From Reticulitermes lucifugus (taxonomy: Eukaryota > Arthropoda > Insecta > Blattodea > Rhinotermitidae), in contig JAKCWW010000008.1 in NCBI GenBank assembly GCA_026260175.1, positions 1 to 62,098 of the forward strand: a DNA stretch of 62,098 bases, read 5' to 3'. Both the position numbers and the translations under genes were made by a program. The first letter of the stretch is position 1. Each line of letters opens with the position of its first letter. Under the pieces are notes generated by a model. The model was given only the letters and a program-made list of their open reading frames with translations. It was not told the origin of the DNA and made no database searches. Positions 42,291-55,429 of the stretch are shown here, in pieces.

Positions 42291-45200
42291 TTTGATTGCG
42301 TTAAACATTTAAAGTTATAAATTTTCATCAGCCGGATATTTTGAAGGATTTAGTATAGCACGAAGACAGGCACTGTAAAGGACAAACCCAAGCCCAAAAT
42401 TAATGCTGATGTTGCTCGAAAAATCCATCGTTAGGAACGGTTTCTTCAAAACTGCAATACTATCACGCTATATGCACTCTCCCATAAATATATTTATTTT
42501 TTAAATGTAGGCTGTAAATACTGTCTTAACAATGTAAACCTTACCGTATTCAGATATATTTTTCTAAGTAATCACCACTTAAATATTTCTGAAATTTATA
42601 TGTATATAGATACGGTTTCTTTGTATTTGATGATTTAACGGTGGATTATTTATCAACAGGTTTTAAACAATTATGCCTTTAAGGCGTTACCACTCAACTG
42701 GCTAACAAACTAAACAAATAAAAAGCAAATATTTAATTCGCTAATTGACTAATTAACTAACTAACAGGTCCATGGAACGGAGACCTCGTTGAGAAGCTAG
42801 TAGTTCCTCAGATGGAGCCTGAAACTCCACTATCTCTTCACAAGGGCCTGTCACTTGTCCTTAATCTCAGCTACAAGAAAAGCCTTCGTAGCTCAATTTT
42901 ATTTAATGAAGATTCAGTTTTCATATTACCCTCCCATTACACCTAGAACATCCAGGTATTTAAGACGTAAAGGGCTTTCTCAACAATTGTTTAATAAACA
43001 ATCATGAAGCATATGCTTATAAGTAAATCATGAGAGAAACAGCAGGAACAGAGAGAAAGAGAAGCCTCAACTACATGTGTATAAAATGTTATAATTTTAA
43101 ACTTTGCGATTTATCCGAAAAAGAAGCATTTGATTGATAAAATTAAGAGAATAAAGATAGGCATTAAGAATTAAATATAAGAATATTTAAAAGTGCACAA
43201 AATAAAATTAAACCGCTTAATGTGCTCCTAAACATGTTTTTTATTGGTTCATGAAATTATATGTTGTTCTAAGGTGGTTCTCGAAACTGATCAGTTTCAA
43301 GCAAACTAAACAATTTCAGCTTAGATGGCTACGTATGACGTGTCACAGTATGATTAAATGCCTTACGCAGTATGCACATATGTTCATATACATGTATGTA
43401 TGCGTGCACCCTTATACAGGTAGGTGTTATTAAAATTTAATTTTAACTACGAAACCCTTACTTCATATAATTTGTTGCCAATATGTGACAAGCATCTGTT
43501 CCACAGTTTATCAGAATACCTTAACACTTCACCCACATATCTTCAATTACCGGATCTTTTTTTATTTTTTTCGTGTCATTATAATGGTTCACATTATGTT
43601 TTTTTGAGTTGTGACCCTGTGTAACATTTTACATGGCTACCTACATTTCGGAAGAAAGTACCGTATCCAGCAATCGATATTCGCATGTGTCTACAAGACT
43701 ACACGGCGTCAAAACCCACAACACCACCATGTGAAAACCCACAGCCCTGAAATATTGAGAATTATCATCTACCTATATAATGGAACACTGTACTTAAGGC
43801 TGAATCGCACAATCATACGTTTAGAATTCTTCGGTTAATTATATCTTCCTGGAGTTATTCACATTCTTTGGGTTACCTGGTGTCTACATAGATACAAGAA
43901 CCCGAATTTTATCTTCGTTCCGACGATAATTAGATGTACCTGTTAAATCGGACCACAGTGTACCTGTTGAAGTGATGCATGCAAGTGTGTTTCAGTAGCG
44001 TGTTAAATAAATATTTAGTTACTTCCTCTAGTTTGATGTACCAACGTCATTAATGTTTATACGTTTTCGACGGCAAGGCGTATAGAACGAAAAAGAACAG
44101 AGGTTTACAGGCTATGTTACGTTTCATTATAACAGCGTCTATCCGCAGGTTGTAAACTACAGATTACTCTGTGACGTTCTACTGGAAAGACGTATTGGGC
44201 ACGAGTATCAGGTAGATAAATGGGTTAGTTTCTTATCAACACTTTACGTAAGAAGTTATACTATAACATTTTTAATATATGTACTGCAGAAGTTTTAACG
44301 GCCATATCAATGTTTAACAGAAAGTATTTTTAGCAAAATATTTTAAACGTTTAAACGTGGACACTTGACGATATCTGTCAAAATTTTAAGGGCTTCTGAA
44401 TCCGTCTGCTCTTGAAAATACAAATTTTAATTTACCTGTTATTCGATCCGATGGTCTATCTATACACAGCCTACGTGAAACTGACTGTGTGGGTGCGTAT
44501 GCTTTGCAGAGTTAAAGTCAGTCGTAATCAGAAGGGGGAAAAAAAGAATTGCAACAGGCATTTATATTTACACGAGATTTCATTCTCTGCCTTTCCAGAA
44601 AGAAAATTAAAAAGCCTTAATTTTGAGGAAACTAGTGATTTCCAATTTTCCGTCAGTGATTTTAATGCGTAACAGCTCAGAAATTTAAAGGATATCTGTA
44701 GAAATCAGAGCTAGAAATGGAAATTGCTAAACGTTTTGAATTTTCAAACAGTATTCCACTAGTAATTTATAGTATTAACACTTACAAATAATCCTGTTTA
44801 TTATATATGCCAATTATATTAACACTTAAAACCTCTCCACTTTTCCCACAAATTTTATTTATGAATGTGGTAATGTTGTAACTGAAGAGTGATGATTTCC
44901 TCAAATAACAGTAAGAGATATGTGTTTGTAATGGAAAAGCAGCGTGTTTTCTTTGATGTATTATTCTAAAAAGAGGCAGTCCTCGATTTACTTTTCTTGG
45001 AACAACTTTTTTTGTTTTAACGTAGAAAATGTTATTGAGCAAAGTTTCGATAAACTTTGCCCGGATTCTATATAATTTTCTTTCTTGGGGTGTTAAAATA
45101 ATTTTAGGCAACAAATTTTATAGCTAGAAAAGTTTCTTTCTATACTTTTTTGCCCAACGTTACAATTTTCATAAACGTAACTCCAACGTTAAACTTAAAA

Positions 45201-45299
45201 CTATTATATAAAGTGAACACATTTTAATTTGCAAATTTATGTTAATTAACGGGAAATAAATTGCCAAGTGCAGAGGTACAAATTTTCGTCATGTCTAGA
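42291..45299. other. AT-rich DNA, nothing recognised
   Basis: Open frames of 60-110 codons on both strands have no domain or splice support. Part of 42720-42900 is less AT-rich, but no gene was recognised. Confidence 0.45.
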
Positions 45300-45450
45300 G
45301 CCACATAAAAATCCTAGGCGCCATGAGTGTGACATGAAGCAAGTTACGTACTCAGTACTTATAAATATTAGGCTACACCATAAAAACTTCAGTCGCCACG
45401 GCGACCTGGCGCCCGGTATTCGTCCACGTCTGGTTTAGTGTTAGTGCCAA
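45300..45450 (-). repeat. Dispersed repeat, inverted relative of 6470-6620
   Basis: The reverse complement of GGCGCCATGAGTGTGACATG (45318) and its flanks matches 6553-6600. The GC-richer extension CGCCACGGCGACCTGGCGCC follows at about 45394. Confidence 0.45.
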
Positions 45451-48329
45451 TATCTTTCAGATTCTTTGCACAAACTTTCAAAGGATGTACACCATAACGT
45501 ATTATATAACGTTACTAATGACATTATTTGCAGTTTATTAAGATTAACTGAAGCTAGTAACAATAAAAAGCAAAACTGTGAAAATTTCGAGTATCGTATA
45601 TGAAGAGAATTAGTAAAACGATTTATGGATTCTTATAAAAATTAATTTATATCATTACCTAAATTAAGTTCATTTACAATAAATAAACTTTAAAGAGGCA
45701 ATTGATCGATCACGTTGGATGGAAGCCTCCCATATTAAATTCTGAACAAAATGTACCGTATGTTTACGGGATACATACAGAAGTCATTTTATCGTAAAAT
45801 GTAAACCAATTTTTTCATGCAAATTTATAGGTAAAAATTAGGAATTCCCGAAAATTTTGACAAACCTTCCTGAATCAAATTTAAAAAAATTGAATCTTTT
45901 GTGTTATACATGAAAAATAAATTTACGTGTAAGATAATGTAAGCTAGACTTCATTTTAATTCAGTATAGTTGAAAATCAGAATTACCGCACAATATATAA
46001 TGAAAGCCCCCAGGGTCAGATTTTAAAAATCTGTTCAACCGTGTAGGCCTTGATATGCAATAAGCTAACGGACATGATGTTCGTATGAGGCCTTCTTTAT
46101 GCTGCCGAACTAATGACGATGTGAAATTTATGTTCAAAACTTTGGTTACAAATTTGTGACATTGAAGTTCATAATTAATAAAAGATGCTAAAATTATTAA
46201 TATCAATATTAGAGTCTTGCAAGAATAGTGTCACCTTTAAGAATGAAATTTATCTAAATTATCTTTATGTATTTATCACGTACTTCACAGAGGATACACT
46301 CCATCAGAATCAAGCAAAACGCTCAGCTAATGCCGTACCGTGAACTAATTTCTGCTTACTTCAATAATCAAAAGTAATGAAGAATATGCATTTCTGGACA
46401 AAAGTGTAGAATTTTTAAATGTTAAATATGGTAAGGTGCAACCGTAAATTCTAAAGGAAGGAGTAGATTTATGCTTTCTTTTTACATTTTAGTCGTTATA
46501 ATGGTGCCTTAAAGCACCAAAACCATAGACACAAATATAATATTGTTTTAATTACCAACCTGTCATACTGACTGTGAAAATAAACCTTATAAAGGAAAGG
46601 TCATTCAGTTGGTCATTTCGTTGTGTTCAGTACAACACATATGGAAGAGGTAGCTTATTCTTAAACACATGACCCATTTGTCCTAGTTTCTTCTCAGGGA
46701 CTGAAGAAGCATGATAAGTTGGGTAAATTATAATCTAATATTAGGCAACTTTCAATTTATAAGTTTCTCTTGAACCAAATGTATGTAAGTCACATCTTAG
46801 GGCGAAAAAGTTTCATTTCTTCACCAACACAAGTGTACACAGGCAGCGGACTGAACATGATCACAGTTCTATCAGCAGTTTCTGGATATCATTTCTGATC
46901 CCATCACGTTAACATCAAGCCTTATGCCCGGCTATTCTTAAGTATTTCGGTAAGTTTCTTATAGTTTCTATATTCAGCACGTACTTCGAGATGCAATATT
47001 CGAACTCGTGCATTACAAATCCAAGAAGAATCTTTCCTGTCCTCCACCAAGTATGGGATTCTTTCCTTGTCAGTTCTTCGGTACCGCTGTTATATAACAA
47101 GGCTGTTAATTGATAAGATTATATTGGGCCGGAGACATAAGACAGAATGTGTGTGAAGCATGGGTCGAATGATGTTGACAGAGTAAAACTAAATTACTCG
47201 GAACAAATCTGTTTCAATGCCACTTCATACACCAGAAGTCAAAGATGACCTAGCCTAGGATGGGACCTCCGCTGTGACAGACCAGGGAATGTCACCCTCA
47301 AATCTTTAACACATGCACGACACGTGCTTAGTAAATCAAAAGTTACTAATGTCATTAAGGATCAAGTTCAGGATTAGGGAATCGAATTGCACGTAAGAAT
47401 TCTATCGCAATTCTTGTATATGTTCTTAACATCCGTGGCTACAGGTCGTGATGACAATGATACGGAATATGTTTCAAAATACCTTTGCAAGCTTTCTGTT
47501 ACGTTCGTGATGTGGTATAGTAAATTGACAGAAGTTACATTCTGAAATAGTCCTATCTTAGGCTACAGATTTTAACAAAACCAATAAGTATCCTTCAAAT
47601 ACAACATATATTTGCTACAGAAGAACAAACAGTTACGTGTTAGCCTTAATCAGGGCGTACAATAAGTAGAAGGAGATGTAATTTACAATAATGCAAAAGA
47701 AATTATTCAAGATCGAAATTTCAAAATTGTCATATTCAGTATTCATAACATCATGAATATTACGTTACCAAATATTTAAATAAAACAGTTATAAGAATAT
47801 GATTCCTTATCACTTTTCAGAAAGTAGATAAACACAAAAAATATAAGACTAAAATCATTATATAGGCAGTGTTCAGATATGTCTTAAGCCGTAGATCTGA
47901 AGACCAGGGGGTTTATGTTCTGACGTGCATTGAGCTTTAGGCGAGGAATTCATAAATTACGTAGGATTCTCAAACAAAGGGCAGTCTTTATGTAGGAATG
48001 TATACATAAACACGTATATGTATGTACGAGACAGAGAGGACATTTTTTCTAGCCACTGACTTATCAAAGGTCATTTCAAAGTCATAAATTTGAAAACATA
48101 TGCAAAAATGTTTTCTTTTATTTCTTAGTGAATCGTCAAGAGAAAAATTCAAGTGGCTTAAGATTCCACCCTAAGAAGATTACCTCTGTTAAAAGGATGC
48201 TTTTGTTTATGAACCTTTCTTTCATAAATAGCGAAGTACCCCGGATAACTACGTTACAGATTGCAAAGAATTTCTATTCAGAGTTAATTCGAAATTTAAC
48301 AGTATAGCGTTAAGACACCAAACTAACTA
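45451..48329. other. AT-rich DNA, nothing recognised
   Basis: No supported gene, TIR or SINE is seen. Confidence 0.45.
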
Positions 48330-48366
48330 GTTATCCTGCTTTCGGGTAATGCCCTTACTCAGGTCT
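48330..48366 (-). ncRNA. Degenerate hammerhead-like motif
   Basis: On the minus strand: ACCUGAGUA, AGGGCAUUACCC (stem II GGG...CCC), GAAAGCAGGAUAAC. The CUGANGA box is changed to CUGAGUA and GAAAC to GAAAG. It is only a candidate relic. Confidence 0.25.
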
Positions 48367-48461
48367 ACATATGAGATCTGTAAATAATAAAACAAGAAGA
48401 GATGTTGAAGATTAATGATTTTAGAAGCAAGACAGGCAATGTTCTTATAACGTAATATTGA

Positions 48462-48745
48462 GGCGCTTTCGCGTAACCATTGTTGCCGTGGAAACACATT
48501 AAGTATTACACAGTCCTAGTGTGTGTCTGTAGCCTTAGCTACGCAGCATGCAAAGCGCATGCGCCGTATTGTGTTATCATTTGTGGCCTTTCTGACTGTA
48601 CCAAATTTTTTCACATCATCTCATAAAAGGCACGATTATCGGAGAAAAGTTATTGAATAAAAATTGTGAGCTTTGATCTTCTCTACAACATTTGTCTGAA
48701 ACATTTCTCATTCTAAGAAGAACTGAGCGAGATATAACTGATTTT
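48462..48745 (-). mobile_element. Right half of the GCGCTTTCGC TIR element, inverted
   Basis: The plus-strand sequence TGAGGCGCTTTCGCGTAACC, then TTGTTGCCGTGGAAAC, reproduces the complement of the right end of 25675-26177. The match continues through GCATGCGCCGTATTGTG to TTTCTCATTCTAAGAAGAA. The other end of the element is missing or too diverged. Confidence 0.75.
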
Positions 48746-50011
48746 ATCTGCATACTTTTATATCAGTAACCATATCGTTTATTATCGTACGCAAATATTA
48801 CATTTAAAATTTATTTTAATACCATTGTAATTATTATGACAAAGTTTCAAATTAGCCATTGATTCTAAAAATTTAAAAACTTGGAATAAAGTGTCATATT
48901 AAAGTATAATTAAACCAGAAACTTACGAAAAATTTTAAAATCTTTAATAACATAACATAATTTTATATCTGCTTGACTTCCCAGATCCTTTTCTTTTTGT
49001 CCCATCTCATATTGTTCCACTTAATTTCGTGTTATTACATGTACATCCATATTGTTATTATATAATTAACGAATTGCGTAACTCATTTCTTTGCGTCATA
49101 TATGGTAGCATGCATATTAATAACAATATGCTTAATGATGTCTTTTTATCTGTGTCTTTGTAACTATTTCTTCATTACCTTAATAAATTAGCCTTTTATA
49201 GTGGTTTTGAGTATAAGAACGTCTTATCAGTCCTTGTATTGGTATTGGTACTTTTACGTTCATTATATTTTACTCCCTTACTATCCATTAAAATCATCTT
49301 ACATTTCGACTTATGTTGTCAACATACTTTACTTCTTATCATCGTTGCTGCATCGAACCCCTTGCCAGTCTGAGCAGTAAGAAGCCAGACACTGCACTAA
49401 ATGCTTAAGACTGCGTCATACCTACTCCTAATTTCCGTTAAATGGATATTCAGTACGGTAAACAAAGAGCAGTAACCTTCAGATTCATATTCGTCTGCAA
49501 AACATTCCTTGTGTTTATTTAAATAGATGTGTAAAAATTCTAATATATTCACTTCATTACCTCTATTAGCATTATCAACTGCCTACGTAGCATCTTCTGT
49601 CTTTGTATACACGTGTTCAGTCTTAAGTATAGGCTACGCATGACACATTTTGACTTATATTTCCTATAATTTATGCTGCGTATATGATCTTAATAATTTA
49701 TCTGCATATTTATTCCAGTTTATCATATATATATATATCTGTATATAGACATTAAACGTACATACACACATACTTGAATACCTATTCGTTTACGGTCAAA
49801 ATATTTAAGTTCCTACATTCCATGATCAATATATGGAATTTTTTTGGTTGTCTGTAGGAGTACATAAATTGTCTGATCCGAAAAATGTTGCTGTCAAAAT
49901 AAAATTTTGAATTTAACTGTGCAACTTGCTTTAAGATTTGTCGTAAAATTTATGTGCCTATAGGAGCGCAACGGTATGGCTTATCACGCTGGAATAAACA
50001 GATTCAAATAA
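48746..50011. other. AT-rich DNA, nothing recognised
   Basis: A short (AT)n tract lies at about 49724-49738. No gene is seen. Confidence 0.5.
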
Positions 50012-50245
50012 GATCTGCGCTCTTCTGCGATATTACGCAGCCTTGAGATGTAGTTCTGTGCCGATGTTTCGGGACAACCTATCGGTCTAATCTTCAAGGC
50101 CTTGGACTTCTTGACACTTTAAGATGGGACCCATACGTTGTGCCGCAACGTCGGTACACAACTACCAATCAACGCTGCGTAATATCCCAGAAGAACGTAG
50201 ATCTCATCTACAACGCGGCGGAAGCTTGAAATAACGCATACATTC
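50012..50245. mobile_element. Diverged fold-back element related to 11914-12488
   Basis: 50012 to about 50098 and 50117-50203 are inverted copies centred at 50107 (GATCTGCGCTCTTCTGCGAT and its degenerate complement). Both arms carry relics of the decayed hammerhead-like motif seen at 12.2 kb (minus at 50058-50103 with CUUGAAGA, a degraded stem II and GAAACAUCGG; the right-arm core is broken at CGCAACGUCGG). The right flank continues to 50245 (CGCGGCGGAAGCTTGAAAT), which is the part also found at 11845-11913. Confidence 0.7.
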
Positions 50246-50327
50246 AACTAAACTAACTAGATAACTTATGGAGAACGGTTAAAATTTCCCCTTATTTTAT
50301 TGAACCTGCAAGTTCATTATCCTCTTC
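50246..50327. other. Short spacer
   Basis: Nothing recognised. Confidence 0.5.
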
Positions 50328-50450
50328 ACAATAACTAGTAATTTGTACCTATCCTGAACCAGATTAATCAAGTCTACCACTTCCCATCGTATTGGCGTTA
50401 AGATCTATTTTAACATCATCCTTCCATTCACGCCTACGTTTACGAAGTGC
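50328..50450 (+). repeat. Dispersed repeat, related to 3241-3600
   Basis: TTGTACCTATCCTGAACCAG and the following ATTTTAACATCATCCTTCC parallel the segment near 3262. The two are patchy but in the same order. Confidence 0.4.
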
Positions 50451-51119
50451 TATCAACCCGTCAGGTTTTCCCAACAAAATTCTGTATGCACTAGATATTT
50501 TGCAAAATATGAAGGAAAAATTTGGTAGACATAAATGGTGCGCACTGATTTATCCGAAGTAACATTTTTGTATAGACGTGCTAAATTCATTATGCGATTA
50601 CACCAAAATATGCGTTCTAATTACAGAAAATTTATGTCATTAAATCCACATTACAGAAAATACATCGGATAAGACTATGTAACTTTTCCCACTGTCATTT
50701 GACGTAAGTTATGCAACATTTTCTAGTGTCTGACTACATATTATTGTGCATAATATCTAATAAATGTACCTGCAACAGTCGTAAGAGATTGTGTGAAGGC
50801 TGGTACTGCCGAAGGTACAAATAATCTGGACAACGAATTCTCTCAAAATAATTATTGGCCATAACAAGGAAGGGTAACTGAAAGTGACCATTTTAACAAC
50901 CTTACCATTTTCAAATTAAGGATAAAAATGTCTTATAATTCAACATAAATTTTATGCAGGATAATCAGAAAATTAATGCTAAAATACTAAGTGATATTTT
51001 TATAAAGAAACCTTTTGAATAATTATCTACCCTAAGCCAAATACAAGCAAAAGTTACCTTCGTCACGCAGAATTCTCATGGATGTTATAGTGAATTATTT
51101 TGTACGTTGAAAATAACAC
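50451..51119. other. AT-rich DNA, nothing recognised
   Basis: No supported gene is seen. Confidence 0.5.
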
Positions 51120-51455
51120 AAGCCCACAAAACAGCGTGACATCCTCTAAGATCTGAAGTTGCAGCAACTCCCGTGCCAGAAACTCAAGTCTCGCGCAGAT
51201 CACGTGACAGTTTAAAAGTCTTCGGGGTTGTGTACACAGCCAGACTATGCGGGATTAAAGAATAAAATTTATACCAGGTAAACAACTCAGCAGTCATTAA
51301 AATCTTCTACAATTGTGAAAAACGCCAGTTGTTTCGAGTGAAGCATGTAACTCGGCTCACAGAGGCGTCAAGTGTCGCCATCTGCCGCTTATGCGTGCAG
51401 CGTAATCTGCAATGTGTTGCACATAAACCTGTCACGAGTACTTTTATATACACCC
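51120..51455 (-). promoter_or_regulatory. GC-richer island with TATA-like, E-box and CTCF-like motifs
   Basis: On the minus strand, TATATAAAAG (about 51442-51451) fits a TATA box. About 55-80 bases downstream lies GGCAGATGGCGAC (complement of about 51374-51386), close to the insect CTCF core AGRKGGCR. A palindromic TCACGTGA E-box lies at 51200-51207. Local GC is above background. These are motif-level observations without a transcript; no exon is identified. Confidence 0.3.
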
Positions 51456-51860
51456 CTTTTCAGATTTAAGAGCAAGTACATGATTGGTTTATTTTGAAGC
51501 ATATTTAAATCAAGCTTATTCTTTTTAGTTTGTGATGTCACGAATTTTGTAAATGACTAGTAACGTTCAGGGGGAAACTACTAGACACAGACAAGAGACT
51601 AGACAATTCAGTGTACTGGAAGATATTTGAGTCAGGTTTCTCCGAAACTTTACTGCCCATTTACAAAATTATACGTCGTCACACTGTAGGATATCGCAAT
51701 TCACAGCTGTGACAACCTCACATGACAAAATATTACCACCCTTATTAAACAGCTATTATGCTTCTGGTTGTGAGCATCCTAAACCAATCTCACGGAATTG
51801 TGAGTCACATATTTGTTGTTGTAAGAATATGTTTATTGGATATTTTTCATTTTTAAAATC
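51456..51860. other. Mixed DNA, nothing recognised
   Basis: No supported gene is seen. Confidence 0.45.
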
Positions 51861-51908
51861 TTCATACGACGTTTCGGAAACTGGCTCTTCTTCCGTCATC
51901 ACGTAAGT
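51861..51908 (-). ncRNA. Hammerhead-like motif with one core change
   Basis: On the minus strand: CUUAC, GUGAUGA, stem II CGGAA...UUCCG (5 bp), GAAAC, GUC, GUAUG. Stem I pairs CUUAC with GUAUG apart from one U-U. Only the first core base differs (C to G), which normally abolishes cleavage. No inverted partner was found. Confidence 0.4.
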
Positions 51909-51964
51909 GCACTATGAAAAAATGTACATTGTTTGCTTTAATAGATAAAGTTAATCTCTACCCT

Positions 51965-52260
51965 GGTAGTCGGGGTAGCTCAGTAGGTGTAGTTATAACG
52001 TTACGGCGCTGAAGATCGGAAGTTCTAATTCTTACAGAGGCAAGAGACTTTTCTGTTCTCCAACACGTCCGGACAGACCCTCGGGCCCACCCAGCCTTCT
52101 ATTCAATGGGTACCTGGAGCCATTTAGGGGATAGGGGATAAGCAACTGACGTGCGAGGCTTACCAGTCGCATCCATCTAGTGCCTAGGTTAAGGCTGAGT
52201 GAGGCTCCACATTCACTTCCCCCTACGCTTTCACAGCTTGCACAAGGAAACTTCAATTTC
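51965..52260 (+). repeat. tRNA-derived SINE, family A, longest copy
   Basis: The A box GGGTAGCTCAGTAGGTG (about 51972-51988) and B-box-like GAAGTTCTAATTC (about 52019-52031) are about 45 bases apart, as in a tRNA. The body continues AGGCAAGAGACTTTTCTG, ACACGTCCGGACAGACC and CTATTCAATGGGTACCTGG, and ends CTTGCACAAGGAAAC. AAGTTAAT before (51948-51955) and after (52261-52268) is a possible 8-bp target-site duplication, though it stands slightly away from the body. The minus-strand frame over it is incidental. Confidence 0.85.
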
Positions 52261-52268
52261 AAGTTAAT

Positions 52269-52842
52269 TGCAACCCGATGTTTTTAGCTCGATCTAATGA
52301 ACCCAGTCGTGTATTTTTCTTAATATTCTTGAACTTTATGGCGGAAGCAGAGATAGAATCCGAAACACTGCGCATATGAATTATGCATCAGGCCATGGAA
52401 AATATCCACAGTAATGTTCCATTAATGAACCAAATTTTGTCAAAAGTTTTAGATACGTTGAAAAAATAATTACAAAAAGCATTGTTTACCGAAATTATTA
52501 GTGCGAAGGAAATTTAAAAAAAAAACCCTGAAAATTTCACTAACAAAGTCCACAATATCGAATACTTCACTCTTCATCAAATTTTACAGAGAACTCTACT
52601 TCGCATCTTTATGATATTTTCGTGCCTCCAAAAAGAAAACAACTCGGCTTATGTACCACATATTAAAACTTTAATGCCTACCAATGGTTTTTAAATAGAT
52701 TTTTACATATGTTACCTCACACCATTTTTAATTTTATACATTTTTTAAACCCCTATTTTTCTAGTATTTCTTAAGCACTTCATAAAAGGTGAGATCACAA
52801 ACCTATTTGTAGTTAAAGTTTTTATTGGAAATTCTTAAGAGA
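52269..52842. other. AT-rich DNA, nothing recognised
   Basis: No supported gene is seen. Confidence 0.5.
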
Positions 52843-52890
52843 GAAAGCCTGATGATGGATTATGTCACGCCGAAACTTGTTGCATAAATA
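52843..52890 (+). ncRNA. Hammerhead-like motif, boxes intact, stem II weak
   Basis: AAGC, CUGAUGA (52849-52855), UGGAUUAUGUCACGCC, GAAAC (52872-52876), UU, GUU, GCAUAA. Both conserved boxes are intact and GC before the core can pair with GC after the triplet, but stem II is reduced to about two pairs. No inverted partner was found. Confidence 0.4.
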
Positions 52891-55195
52891 ATTATTTTTA
52901 AAATTTACTTTTATGGTGTATGTGTGCTGTGAAATTTATACCTTTATTTTCACATTACACCAACTGTGTTACAGCTAAGAAATTAACCTGCACGGAAATA
53001 ATATTGTTGGTATTTTGTTAATGAATATTTAAGTCATTATTGTCTGCTAGGAATTTATGTTTAAGAGTAAATTCAAATTTTACAATGTCACAAATTCACC
53101 AACACATGCACCTTTTACTGTTAAAAATTAATAGTTGTTAAAATGCCCTACTTACTACAGTTCAAATTTTACATTCGTAAGTCGCAATTATAACTATTAC
53201 TTTATTTAGGCTTCCAGGGAATTTAATCTTCTTTTTTTATTCTATGTAGGAAAATATTTATTATATAATTTTATATGAACTCCTTTCCTTACGCATTGTA
53301 TAAACGTCTATGCAGCAATAATAAGTTTATGGTCTATTTTATATTCTGTTTATGAAATCTTACTTGTCAATTTTAAGATATAAACCTTCAGGTTGATTGG
53401 TATTTGCTGTGTCCAAGTGGCTATGTTATGTTACTTGCTGCATGTACAAAGATTATGATGAAAATACTGCATTAGTACGAATTGTAGCTAGTAAAATTTA
53501 TTGTGTGTATGCAATGTTACCAATCGTTAACTTAGCCTAGTTTTGCGATGTAGTGTCGACGTTTCTGCTACCATTACAACATCTCCGAAAATTCATCAAA
53601 TATATCTACCTTCTGCACTGCTCGTTCATTTAGAGGCAATGTCTATTAATAGTGAAAGGTCCAGAAACAGTCAAAAGCAATAATAATAATTATTATTATT
53701 ATTATCCAATTAGATAGGTTTTATTAAGGTGTTGGCTAAGCAGAAAAAGTGCCAAATATGAAGCACAAGAACACATATACAATACAAAAACTAATCAAAT
53801 ACACAAAAAAGAAAAACGGAAGACAAAACAAATAATAATAACATTGTTTATTTTATGGGATAACACATCTGTCCAATAAACAATTGTCAAATTAGTTCTA
53901 AGGCACTGAATTACAAGAATTTTGTCCTTCATATAAATCACAGTTACAAGAGACATGTGCAGAAAATTTATCTCTGATAAGAAAGATATAAAACATAGTA
54001 CGTCAGGTTTTAAGATTTTGGCATCTAAGAATACAGAACCGGGCACGATAATACAACGGAAGGGATTCTTCAGAAAACATTGTTGAAATAATCGTAAAAA
54101 GACTTTCAGCTCCGTAATAAATATATTCACCGGAAGGTAGGCCATACATGTTTTAGAGGATGTGGGCACAAAATAACTGTAGACTAACACTGAGAACTGA
54201 TAAAGAAATACGGCACACGAAACCTTATATTACATTAATAGATAACACCAAAATTACATATCCATTATGGACGTCCATAAAACCAAAAATATTGAAATGG
54301 AATATGAAATTAAAACCCAGAATTAGATTTATCAAATTAGCATGTTATATAAAAGAGAATTATCATACGGAATAGGTGAAAATGGTAACAATAGGGCCGT
54401 CAGGAATTGCTGTGTGCCCAGGACCCTGCAAAAAGTTTAAAAGTTTTGAATCTGAAAGATTTTCGCAAAATTTCAAGTGCTATAGTACTTGAAATATGCC
54501 AGATTGTCTGCAAATTCCTGTCTTAAGTAACAACTGGTAACAACACTCGTAAATACTTCTAAATACCAGTCTATAATCTGAAGAAAAAGAAGAAAATAAA
54601 ATTCTTTATTTATAACAATAATAAAATAATAATCCGTATACAATCTAATTTGGTCTAAGAGTTGGGCATTAAGAGGATTTCAATATGTTAACATTAAATA
54701 CACTGATGTACATTGCATTCTTATACACTTTTGTAATAATGGCAACACCAAAGATGGTCACTGCAATAAATACAAATATCAAATCTAATGCACATCAAAG
54801 CATTACAGGCACAACAATGGAAGTTTGTTAAATAAGCATAAGGTCTATGTTATTGTAAATTTAACTTATTTTATGATTACGGAATACTTAACAAATTTCT
54901 AAATTATTTTGTGAGGTGTTACCAGTCTCGTGTCCAAATACACGAGGCTTCCTTTTAAAATAATCCGTAACCGAAAGAAAAATTATTCCCTACATTTAAA
55001 TTACACATACATACACAATTCGGTTTCTTTCGAAAAATAACTTACATATGGATTTCTTTTTTCTGGGCCCAGTAATGAATTCAGGCTCATTAATTTGAAT
55101 ATTCCATATCAAATTAACAGAAAGATGTCCTGGTGAAGAAGCATTATATTATACGACGTACGGGTGAGTGGAGATAAAGTTAAATGCATTTTTAA
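52891..55195. other. AT-rich DNA with ATT microsatellites
   Basis: (AAT)n/(ATT)n at about 53681-53706 forms a palindrome. The minus-strand 131-codon frame at 53795-54190 is hydrophobic and AT-driven, with no recognised domain; it is left uncalled. Confidence 0.45.
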
Positions 55196-55410
55196 ACGTG
55201 ACAACAGAAGGTTGTCTCCCACCGCGGAAGTCCGGGCTCAATCCCAGGGCAGACCTTGTGCGATCTGCAGTGGAAAAAGTGGCACTGGGACAGGACTTTC
55301 TTCGAGTGATCCGGCCTTCCCCAGGATGCATCATTGCACCAATGCTCCACAGTCATTCACTCATCTATCACCGACGCTATATAGGCCTAATCTCAGTAAC
55401 TGACAGCGTC
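55196..55410 (+). repeat. SINE family B, longer copy
   Basis: The B-box-like CCGGGCTCAATCCCAGGG (about 55227-55244) is followed by GTGGCACTGGGACAGGACTT and GATCCGGCCTTCCCCAGGA, matching the body at 24473-24698. An A-rich tail (AAATAAAACATAAACATA) follows at about 55413. Unlike the copy at 24473, some sequence upstream of the B box is present. The frames over it are incidental. Confidence 0.8.
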
Positions 55411-55429
55411 CTTAAATAAAACATAAACA

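Noticed and set aside
51965-52040. True tRNA gene on the plus strand
   Set aside because: The A and B boxes are present but the acceptor and anticodon stems do not pair; the downstream body is shared with other SINE copies.
53795-54190. 131-codon minus-strand open frame
   Set aside because: Hydrophobic, AT-driven composition, no recognisable domain, no splice signals. Frames of this size arise by chance in a window of this size.
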